Shown: positions 6,908-12,123 of the stretch, piece after piece
How positions within the stretch are numbered: the stretch's first letter is position 1
Layout of the letters: each line of letters begins with the position of its first letter
Source of the DNA: an uncultured Eubacteriales bacterium
GTDB lineage: Bacteria; Bacillota; Clostridia; Peptostreptococcales; Anaerovoracaceae
Reading direction: 5' to 3'
Assembly: GCA_900542245.1 (NCBI GenBank)
Contig: UQMQ01000071.1
Location: 1-12,123, forward strand
Length of the DNA: 12,123 bases
Made by a program: the position numbers and the translations under genes
The notes under the pieces: generated by a model
What the model was told of the DNA's origin: nothing
The model's input: only the letters and a program-made list of their open reading frames with translations
The model's database searches: none

Positions 6908-7841
6908 GGTAAGACTGCAGTCCTTTGAGGGACCCTTTGACCTGTTGGTTTACCTCATTGAGACTGCCGAAATGAGCATTTACGACATCAAGATCAGCCA
7001 GATCACCAATCAGTATCTGGAATATCTTCAGGCTATGCAGGAGCGCAATATCGCGGTGGCGACGGAGTTCATGGTGCTGGCGGCATCTCTGATCGAGATC
7101 AAATCGAAGATGATCCTGCCGCGGGTATCGCAGGAGGAGACGGCGTTGACGGAGGAGGACCCGCGCACCGAGCTGGTTGAACGGCTGCTGGAGTACAAGC
7201 GCTTCAAGCAGGCGGCGCAGCTTTTGGAGGAGCGCGAGGAGATCGGCATGCGGATGTTCGAGAAGCCGCAGGAGGATATCTCCGCATATCTGGAAAATCC
7301 GGACGAGTATCTCAGCCTCGATCTCAAGCAGTTTGCGGCTGCATTCCGGCTGTTTATTGAGAAAAAGCACAAGGTGGAGTCTGTCAAACGGCATTATGAG
7401 CGCGTCGAGCGCGAGCGGGCTTCTATGGAAAAGCGCATGAGTCTGATTCTCAAGGCGGTGCGCCGTAGGATTGGACAAGTGTTCAGCTTCAAGGAGCTGA
7501 TCCAGAACAAGAAGGATCGGTATGACATCGTCGTGACCTTCCTTTCGCTTTTGGAAATGGCGAAGGAGCGGGTGATCCGCATCGATCAGCAGGCCAATTA
7601 CGGGGATATTTCGGTGTCCGCAGGCGAGCGGGTCAACGAGGATACTGTGCTGGAATACGATGAGGATGCCGCAGAGGTGCAAAGCGCGGGAAGCGCGGCA
7701 GGCGGACTTGAAACGGGAAATGCCCGGTCTCCGGGCGCAGACGGCGCGGCGGAGGTCGGGCGTACGGCAACTGCGCGGCAGGACGGCGCGCAGCCGGATA
7801 TCGGAATGACAGGAAAGGCGGAAGTGCGTGATGACGAGTAA
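6900..7841 (+). CDS. scpA: Segregation and condensation protein A (kleisin)
   Basis: 313 residues from the ATG at 6900; family length about 240-260. ScpA bridges the SMC head domains and, with ScpB, forms the condensin that compacts and segregates the chromosome. The N-terminal SMC-binding part is clear: FEGPFDLLVYLIE (9-21), TEFMVLAASLIEIKSKMLP-like at 56-74. The C-terminal winged helix covers about 180-232 (FSFKELIQNKKDRYDIVVTFLSLLEMAKE). Residues about 256-313 are an extra Ala/Gly/Asp-rich tail not usual for the family. GGAG eight bases upstream supports the ATG, and the gene overlaps both neighbours, which implies translational coupling. An in-frame TTG at 6876 lies inside the transporter gene and is less likely. 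Confidence 0.96.
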   Translation: MYKVRLQSFEGPFDLLVYLIETAEMSIYDIKISQITNQYLEYLQAMQERNIAVATEFMVLAASLIEIKSKMILPRVSQEETALTEEDPRTELVERLLEYKRFKQAAQLLEEREEIGMRMFEKPQEDISAYLENPDEYLSLDLKQFAAAFRLFIEKKHKVESVKRHYERVERERASMEKRMSLILKAVRRRIGQVFSFKELIQNKKDRYDIVVTFLSLLEMAKERVIRIDQQANYGDISVSAGERVNEDTVLEYDEDAAEVQSAGSAAGGLETGNARSPGADGAAEVGRTATARQDGAQPDIGMTGKAEVRDDE

Positions 7842-8433
7842 AAAGAATCTAAAGTCGGCGTTAGAGTCGATGATGTTTGTCTGGGGACAGCCGCTGGACG
7901 CCAAGACTGCGGCTGACGTGTGCAATAGCAGCAAGCAGGAGGTCTACGCCTGTTTCAAGGAGCTGCAGGAGGAATATGAGCAGGAGGGACGCGGCATTCG
8001 CATTCGCGAGGTGAATGGGGCATTCCAGTTCGCGACGCCGGAGGAGACGGCCGATTATATCGAGCGTCTTTGCACGCCGGTCAAGACCAAGCGTCTATCG
8101 CAGTCGGCGCTGGAGGTGCTGGCAATCATCGCGTACAAGCAGCCGGTGACCAAGGGTGAGATCGAGGCGATTCGCGGCATCAAGTGCGAGCGAGTGATCG
8201 AAGGGCTGGCAAAAAAAGAGCTGATTGCGGAGGTCGGACGGTCCAACGCGATCGGCAGACCGATCCTGTACGGTACGACGGATAGCTTCCTCAAAAATTT
8301 CGGATTTACGTCCACGAAAGAGCTGCCGGAGATCGATGATATTGCGGGTGTGATGCAGGCGGATACGGAGGCAGATCATGCAGACGAGGAGAACGATCCG
8401 GTTGCAGCAGGGCAGATGACGATCGAATTTTGA
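7831..8433 (+). CDS. scpB: Segregation and condensation protein B
   Basis: 200 residues, normal for the family. ScpB dimers bind the ScpA kleisin and regulate the SMC complex. Two winged-helix domains are visible. The second holds the signature LSQSALEVLAIIAYKQPVTKGEIEAIRG (about 89-116), followed by RPILYGTTDSFLKNFGF. The C-terminal 25 residues are acidic and variable. The ATG at 7831 has GGAAG six bases upstream and lies inside the end of scpA (11-nt overlap). A GTG at 7828 is an equally readable alternative start. Confidence 0.96.
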   Translation: MTSKKNLKSALESMMFVWGQPLDAKTAADVCNSSKQEVYACFKELQEEYEQEGRGIRIREVNGAFQFATPEETADYIERLCTPVKTKRLSQSALEVLAIIAYKQPVTKGEIEAIRGIKCERVIEGLAKKELIAEVGRSNAIGRPILYGTTDSFLKNFGFTSTKELPEIDDIAGVMQADTEADHADEENDPVAAGQMTIEF

Positions 8434-8490
8434 TAAATGCGCGCGTCATAACGACAAAATAAGACGAGCTTCGTGCGGAAAGTCAGTCAT

Positions 8491-8530
8491 AAAACTCCTA
8501 AGCGCAAGTAAACTGTTCTTAGGAGTTTTT
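8491..8530 (+). terminator. Terminator-type hairpin whose 3' arm holds the ribosome site of the next gene
   Basis: AAAACTCCTAAG (8491-8502) pairs perfectly over 12 bp with CTTAGGAGTTTT (8518-8529) around a 15-nt loop and is followed by further T (TTTTTGTT in all). It looks like the intrinsic terminator of the mtnA-scpB unit. The AGGAG at 8521-8525 in its 3' arm is also the only Shine-Dalgarno sequence for the ATG at 8534, eight bases away. If the hairpin forms, both read-through and translation of the downstream gene are blocked. Confidence 0.8.
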
Positions 8531-8533
8531 GTT

Positions 8534-9448
8534 ATGATAAAAGAAAGCTTATTACGGAGGAAAATCCCACTGCTTCTGGTACTCGCGCTGACGTTTGGGG
8601 TGCTGGGCGGTCTGGCAGATTATTTCGGCCCCGCCGTGCGGGTGGATGAAAATGCACTCCACCCGCCTGCGCATGCGCAGCCGGAAACGACGGGCGCGTC
8701 CGCGCCCGCTGTTTCCGCGGCGGGAGCCGTCCTGATCCGCGCAGACACCGGCGCGATCTTATTTGAAAAGGAAGCGGAGAAACGGCTGTATCCAGCCAGC
8801 ACGACGAAGATTATGACGGCGCTGGTCGTGCTGGAAACCTTGGACCGTCTGTCCTTGGGACCGGACAGCCGCATCATCGTTCCGGCAGAGGCGGCAGGGC
8901 TGGAGGGATCTTCGGTCTATCTCAAGGCCGGGGAAGAAATCAGTATGGAAGAACTGCTGTACGGCATGATGCTGCAGTCCGGCAACGACGCGGCGACAGC
9001 AGCCGCGATCTGTGCAGGCGGCAGTCTACAGAACTTCGTTGTACAGATGAATCAAAAAGCGGAGGCGCTGGGCTGCACCGGCACGCATTTTACCAATGCC
9101 TGCGGGCTCTTCGATGAAAATCATTACACGACAGCCAAGGATATGGCACGCATTGCAGCAGCAGCGATGCAGCGCGAGGATTTTCGCAGGATCGCCAGCG
9201 CGCCGCGCTGGCAAAGCGCCGAGAGCGAACGGAATTTCTATAATAAAAACAAGACGGTCCACCAGTATGAGGGCGGAGACGGTGTGAAGATCGGCTTTAC
9301 GAAAGCCTCCGGACGGACGCTGGTCGCCTCGGCGACCAGGGGCGATGTCTCGCTGATCGCGGTCGTGCTGCGGGACGGTAATTGGTTTGCCGATGCCTAC
9401 GCGATGCTCGACTACGGCTTCGCGGTGAGCGAGGGGGACGGCAGATAG
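8534..9448 (+). CDS. D-alanyl-D-alanine carboxypeptidase (DacA/DacF type, peptidase S11)
   Basis: 304 residues. These enzymes trim the terminal D-Ala from peptidoglycan stem peptides outside the cytoplasmic membrane. Residues 1-28 form a membrane-inserted signal sequence or anchor (RRKIPLLLVLALTFGVLGG), then a Pro/Ala-rich linker to about 60. Serine-peptidase motifs: SxxK is S89-T-T-K92 (nucleophile and base), and SGN is 149-151. The third motif, normally KTG, reads K252-I-G (VKIGFTKASG), a replacement of the Thr. The protein stops soon after the catalytic domain; the C-terminal beta domain and amphipathic anchor of classical DacA are missing, so anchoring would be by the N-terminus. Its ribosome site sits in a terminator stem. 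No clear separate promoter was found; TTGATA at 8430 with CAAAAT at 8455 is too poor to call. Confidence 0.92.
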   Translation: MIKESLLRRKIPLLLVLALTFGVLGGLADYFGPAVRVDENALHPPAHAQPETTGASAPAVSAAGAVLIRADTGAILFEKEAEKRLYPASTTKIMTALVVLETLDRLSLGPDSRIIVPAEAAGLEGSSVYLKAGEEISMEELLYGMMLQSGNDAATAAAICAGGSLQNFVVQMNQKAEALGCTGTHFTNACGLFDENHYTTAKDMARIAAAAMQREDFRRIASAPRWQSAESERNFYNKNKTVHQYEGGDGVKIGFTKASGRTLVASATRGDVSLIAVVLRDGNWFADAYAMLDYGFAVSEGDGR

Positions 9449-9787
9449 CGAAAAGGCAAAGGAAAAGGCAGAGAAAAGCGTGTGAAATCGCGTCGGCAGC
9501 GAAATGCGATGTTCACGAAAGCCTTTAGAGGAAAAATGTTGTGGCGTGCAGTTTGCGTGATGACTGGGCGTGTCTGTCGAAAATCAGTGCCGCAGCGCCG
9601 AAAGAATTGGAAAAGTCGTGCAAAGCGAGGTCAGCAGACAGACGTGGGATTGCCGACTGGTCGCGGCGGCTATGGCAAGACGCTTGCAGAAACGATGTTG
9701 GCGTGCGGTTTGCGTTTTGCCTGCTGCCGGATTTCAAACTCTGGTGTCGCAATCCGCAGCACCGAAAGGAATCGGGGGGGAGTTTCT
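9449..9787 (+). repeat. Non-coding gap made of two degenerate tandem copies (period about 160 bp)
   Basis: 339 bp without a credible gene. GAAAAATGTTGTGGCGTGC... at 9531-9558 recurs as GAAACGATGTTGGCGTGC... at 9689-9715 (shared core GGCGTGC[A/G]GTTTGCGT). CCGCAGCGCCGAAAGAATTGG near 9590-9610 recurs as CCGCAGCACCGAAAGGAATCGG at 9754-9775. The order is kept and the offset is similar (158-163 bp), so the whole block seems duplicated and diverged. A weaker match lies at 9498-9516. The second copy ends directly at the GGGGGGAG ribosome site of the next gene. The frame open through here from a GTG at 9482 reads like non-coding sequence. No promoter matching the usual consensus was seen. Confidence 0.55.
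9667..9729 (+). ncRNA. Candidate structured leader hairpin before the PyrK-like gene
   Basis: GGCAAGACGC (9674-9683) pairs with GCGTTTTGCC (9712-9721) over ten positions with one G-U. It is extended inside by AAAC/GTTT (9690-9693 with 9708-9711) past a 6-nt bulge, and outside by CGGC/GCCG (9667-9670 with 9726-9729) past an internal loop. A second small stem, CGGATT/AATCCG (9728-9733 with 9751-9756), follows and competes with the outer pairs. It resembles a leader RNA, but it matches no riboswitch class I recognise. Confidence 0.3.
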
Positions 9788-11011
9788 ATGGAATATCGAT
9801 GTGTGGACGTGGGCAGCGAAAAGTGCCCGTGTGTCTTAATGGAAGCCGGGCAGTGCTATACCTGCCGGATGTGCCGGGACGGCGTGTGTGCCTGCGGCGA
9901 AAGCTGGCGCGGCAGCTGCCCCTATACGACCTGGCTGCAGCAGGGCGGGTGCGCACAGGAAGCGCCCCGCGTTTCCGAAGCATCAATCCTTGCGGTGCGG
10001 GAATACGCCCCGCACCTGTCAGTGGTGACGCTGTCCGTACCGCGCGGTCTTGCACAGCGCTGCCGCACCCTCGGCACTTACATCATCGTCGAAAGCCTCG
10101 GCTGGCAGATTCCACTCTCTGTCCTGCGCAGCACCTATGCGGCAGGCACTGCATCCCATACTACCCCTGCTGCTGCGTCAACGGCGGGTGCTGCACCAGC
10201 AGGCTCTGCATCAACGTCAGGCTCTGCATCAACTGATATACAATCTGCTTCTATCAAAACCGATACAGATCTGATTCCCGCATCGGCGTTCCCATCAGCA
10301 ATTGACGCAGCAGGCGGCGGACAAATCGAGATCGCGATCCAGCCGATCGGCCCCAAAAGCAGGGCGCTTCTGCAGGACCTGACAGCGCCTTGGCGCATCC
10401 GCGGACCGTTCTATGGCGGACTGACCGCCTTAGGCAGCGGCGTCCTGCATCCGGCGGACCCGCTGCTGGTCATCGCCAAGGGAACCGCTATCGCGCCGTT
10501 TATCAACATGCTGGAACGATTTTGTCAGGCAGGAACGCAAGACATCTCTACTGCTTGTCAGACACAAAGCCTCACGCCTGGGCTGAGACTGCTGATCGAT
10601 GCCGATAAGCTGACCGCAGATTTTCTTACGGACTATCTCAAGACACAGGAGGGGCAGTCGATCCCCTGGCAGCCGATCCGTCTGGCGTCGGAAATGGAAC
10701 GGGCAGCGGCTCTGATAGCGGAGAGCAGGCAGACTTTATTTTTGGCATCGCCGTACTACGCTGCACAAGCCAAAAAAGCATTCCTAAAAAGCGCTGCGTT
10801 CGATGGCGCGGCGCGCGTGCAGCACAGCACCTGCGGTCTCAAAGATCGTGAGGATGCCATAAGCCAAGCGCAGAACCGTTGCCTGCTGCTGCCGAATCAT
10901 GCCAACATCTGCTGCGGCATCGGCATCTGCGGCGCCTGCAGCGAGACAGATGGCGACGGCGTGACGATGCGAAAATGTAAGTGCGTGCAGCCGGAAACTA
11001 TGGTAAGATAG
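9788..11011 (+). CDS. PyrK-like FAD/[2Fe-2S] oxidoreductase with Cys-rich N-terminus
   Basis: 407 residues from the ATG at 9788, fixed by GGGGGGAG five bases upstream. The C-terminus has the PyrK-type [2Fe-2S] pattern C376-x4-C381-x2-C384-x12-C397 (CGIGICGAC). The region about 62-240 resembles the FAD- and NAD-binding parts of dihydroorotate dehydrogenase electron-transfer subunits (RGPFYGGL 205-212; VIAKGTAIAPFINML 228-242). Residues 5-55 hold ten cysteines, including C23-x2-C26-x2-C29-x4-C34-x-C36-x7-C44-P, possibly another metal or Fe-S site. Residues 118-178 are an Ala/Ser/Thr-rich insertion. PyrK passes electrons between NAD and a partner flavoprotein; no pyrD is nearby, so the partner may be the FAD enzyme two genes downstream. 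Family fairly sure, reaction unknown. Confidence 0.8.
   Translation: MEYRCVDVGSEKCPCVLMEAGQCYTCRMCRDGVCACGESWRGSCPYTTWLQQGGCAQEAPRVSEASILAVREYAPHLSVVTLSVPRGLAQRCRTLGTYIIVESLGWQIPLSVLRSTYAAGTASHTTPAAASTAGAAPAGSASTSGSASTDIQSASIKTDTDLIPASAFPSAIDAAGGGQIEIAIQPIGPKSRALLQDLTAPWRIRGPFYGGLTALGSGVLHPADPLLVIAKGTAIAPFINMLERFCQAGTQDISTACQTQSLTPGLRLLIDADKLTADFLTDYLKTQEGQSIPWQPIRLASEMERAAALIAESRQTLFLASPYYAAQAKKAFLKSAAFDGAARVQHSTCGLKDREDAISQAQNRCLLLPNHANICCGIGICGACSETDGDGVTMRKCKCVQPETMVR
10200..10235 (+). repeat. 18-bp tandem duplication inside the PyrK-like gene
   Basis: CAGGCTCTGCATCAACGT (10200-10217) is followed at once by CAGGCTCTGCATCAACTG; 16 of 18 positions are identical. It keeps the frame and encodes two Gly-Ser-Ala-Ser-Thr units. 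A diverged relative (GCTGCGTCAACGGCGGGTGC) lies just upstream near 10173. The linker seems to have grown by slippage. Confidence 0.8.
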
Positions 11012-11079
11012 CAGCAAGAGCAAACGGGCAGGGCATAGGCATGCGATGCCCCGCAATAGCAGGAAAGGAACGAGGGAAA

Positions 11080-11853
11080 ATGATAAAAAATCTACTGCAA
11101 AATACCACACAGCTGGCGCAGGCGATCTGGGCGCATTATCTGTCGCCGCAGCTGGCGAGCGGGGCATATGCGGCTGTCGACGCGACCTGCGGCAGAGGAA
11201 ACGATACGGTATGGCTGGCGGCGCGCTGCGGGCGTGTCTACGCTTTTGATATTCAGCCGGACGCGATTGCCAGCACCCGCGAGGCGCTGCAAGCGGCAGG
11301 CGTCGGTGATACACAGATTCTCTCGCAAGCGCAGGCATCACAGCTTGCTGCAGACGTTCAAGATGTGCAGGCATTACCACAAATACAGGCACAGGACAGA
11401 GCACACAAGGCATCTGATCGGGCAGAGGCGCCTGCAGTGCTTCCTGCTGTCACCCTCGTTGCGGACAGCCATGCAAACCTTGTGCGCTATGTCAGTGAAC
11501 CGATCGGTCTGATCGTCTTTAACCTCGGATATCTGCCGGGCGGTGACAAAGAGCGTGCAACGCAGGCGGAAACTACGCTTGCGTCGCTGCAGGTTGCTTT
11601 GGACAAGCTGACCGTCGGCGGGCTGCTCTCTGTCACCATGTACTGGGGGCACGAAGCAGGCAAAACCGAGCGTGCGGCCGTACTGCGCTGGGCGGCGGCG
11701 CTCGACCGCAGCACCTATCACTGCGTGCATACGGATATGTGCAATCAGCCAAACTGCCCGCCGGAGATTCTTTTTGTCACCCGCAAAAAATCGCGGGGGT
11801 CTCTTTCCGCACAGGATAGCAAGGAAACCAACGGGAACGGGCATGCGCGATGA
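11080..11853 (+). CDS. mnmM: YtqB/MnmM-family SAM-dependent methyltransferase
   Basis: 257 residues from the ATG at 11080 (AGGAAAGGA and GAGGG upstream). Methyltransferase motif I is DATCGRGNDTVWLA (34-47), followed by YAFDIQPDAIAST (54-66). FNLGYLPGGDK (147-157) and YWGHEAGKTE (188-197) are hallmarks of the family once called rRNA methylases. Bacillus subtilis YtqB is known as MnmM, which methylates 5-aminomethyl groups at the tRNA wobble uridine to give mnm5(s2)U; that role is inferred here from family membership. The usual length is about 190. The extra comes from a Gln/Ala/Asp-rich insertion (about 81-123) between motif II and the DSH block (normally a short loop), and a polar tail (236-257). 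An in-frame extension up to 10981 overlaps the previous gene and lacks similarity. Confidence 0.88.
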   Translation: MIKNLLQNTTQLAQAIWAHYLSPQLASGAYAAVDATCGRGNDTVWLAARCGRVYAFDIQPDAIASTREALQAAGVGDTQILSQAQASQLAADVQDVQALPQIQAQDRAHKASDRAEAPAVLPAVTLVADSHANLVRYVSEPIGLIVFNLGYLPGGDKERATQAETTLASLQVALDKLTVGGLLSVTMYWGHEAGKTERAAVLRWAAALDRSTYHCVHTDMCNQPNCPPEILFVTRKKSRGSLSAQDSKETNGNGHAR

Positions 11854-11900
11854 ATAGGAAGAAGCCGGGCTTTGCCTTTCCGTCCTGATACTAAAACTGC

Positions 11901-11947
11901 CCTCCCTTGCATACCTATAAAGGAAGGAATGCAAGGGAGGTTTTTTT
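11901..11947 (+). terminator. Terminator-type hairpin whose 3' arm holds the ribosome site of the FAD oxidoreductase gene
   Basis: CCTCCCTTGCAT (11901-11912) pairs perfectly over 12 bp with ATGCAAGGGAGG (11929-11940) around a 16-nt loop and is followed by seven T. The next base starts the ATG of the FAD gene. AAGGGAGG in the 3' arm is its Shine-Dalgarno sequence at the right distance (7 nt), so the stem both ends the upstream transcript and can hide the ribosome site. The loop holds TATAAA (11916-11921), but no -35 element is visible at the right distance. Confidence 0.8.
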
Positions 11948-12123
11948 ATGGGCAAAATTGTGATTATCGGCGGCGGCTGGGCCGGGTGCGCGGCTGCCAT
12001 TCGCGCACGTAAGCAGGGGCATGCGGTACAGCTTTTAGAAAAAACGGATCTGCTTTTGGGACTTGGCAATGTCGGCGGCATCATGCGCAACAATGGACGC
12101 TATACAGCGGCTGAAGAAAACAT
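11948..12123 (+). CDS. FAD-dependent oxidoreductase, N-terminal part (runs off right edge)
   Basis: 58 codons are visible from the ATG at 11948. The N-terminus KIVIIGGGWAGCAAAIRARKQGHAVQLLEK is a Rossmann dinucleotide-binding fold (GxGxxG-type: GGGWAGCAA, then an acidic residue, Glu, at the end of the second strand), which binds FAD. The following LLGLGNVGGIMRNNGRYTAAEE resembles a GidA/fumarate-reductase-like group of flavoproteins often annotated only as FAD-dependent oxidoreductase. It is neither MnmG nor TrmFO by the visible blocks. It follows mnmM by 94 nt and is in the same direction as the PyrK-like gene, which could supply its electrons. Substrate unknown; the catalytic part is outside the window. 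Confidence 0.85.
   Translation, partial: MGKIVIIGGGWAGCAAAIRARKQGHAVQLLEKTDLLLGLGNVGGIMRNNGRYTAAEEN

Noticed and set aside
5804..7934. Two overlapping long minus-strand frames opposite the transporter, scpA and scpB
   Set aside because: The plus-strand genes are clear family members; the antisense translations are low-complexity and have no ribosome sites.
9482..9787. Upstream in-frame extension of the PyrK-like protein from a GTG
   Set aside because: The translation is Arg/Lys-rich without family similarity, the DNA is a degenerate tandem repeat, and the ATG at 9788 has a near-ideal ribosome site.
11916..11921. TATAAA in the loop of the second hairpin as a promoter that would free the ribosome site
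   Set aside because: No -35-like element at 16-18 bp; kept only as a possibility.
1..12123. CRISPR array, tRNA, rRNA, complete insertion sequence or prophage
   Set aside because: No regularly spaced repeats, cloverleaf, rRNA core sequence, transposase with terminal repeats or phage genes were seen.

Overview
This is a chromosomal window from a fairly GC-rich anaerobic Firmicute. The best guess is the Negativicutes (Selenomonas/Mitsuokella-like), from the order scpA-scpB, dacA-type carboxypeptidase, PyrK-like flavoprotein, ytqB/mnmM-type methyltransferase, GidA-like FAD oxidoreductase, and from an Rpn-family nuclease. That assignment is inferred from remembered gene order, not from a search. 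No tRNA, rRNA, CRISPR array or complete insertion sequence was seen.

Layout. Left part, minus strand: a divergent promoter region near 3.4 kb drives a FeoB-type membrane protein that lacks its G domain (3238-2012). It is followed by a PhzF-family enzyme (1900-974) and a 39-codon acetyltransferase-like remnant (746-627), and the unit ends at a strong terminator (583-625). Beyond it lies the 5' part of an Rpn/PD-(D/E)XK nuclease gene (341 to past the left edge) with its own promoter. Right part, plus strand: a J-domain-like membrane protein with an EF-hand-like loop (3523-4602), mtnA (4812-5918), an EamA/DMT transporter (5921-6907), scpA (6900-7841), scpB (7831-8433), a D,D-carboxypeptidase (8534-9448), a Cys-rich PyrK-like flavoprotein (9788-11011), an mnmM/ytqB methyltransferase (11080-11853), and the first 58 codons of a FAD-dependent oxidoreductase (11948 to past the right edge).

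How the genes relate. mtnA, the transporter, scpA and scpB are tightly packed or overlapping and look like one transcription unit. scpA and scpB are the kleisin and winged-helix subunits of the condensin complex that segregates chromosomes. The PyrK-like flavoprotein, the methyltransferase and the FAD enzyme form a second cluster. The first and last could be an electron-transfer pair, which is inference.

Most notable signals. (1) Two unrelated terminator-type hairpins, before the carboxypeptidase and before the FAD enzyme, carry the downstream gene's Shine-Dalgarno sequence in their 3' arm, followed by a U-tract and then the AUG. (2) The 339-bp gap before the PyrK-like gene is built of two degenerate tandem copies with an imperfect long hairpin. 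(3) An HPD-less J-like domain is joined through one membrane helix to an EF-hand-like loop. (4) The FeoB membrane domain has no G domain and a 16-bp hairpin in its leader. (5) Many otherwise conserved proteins carry low-complexity or Cys/His-rich insertions.
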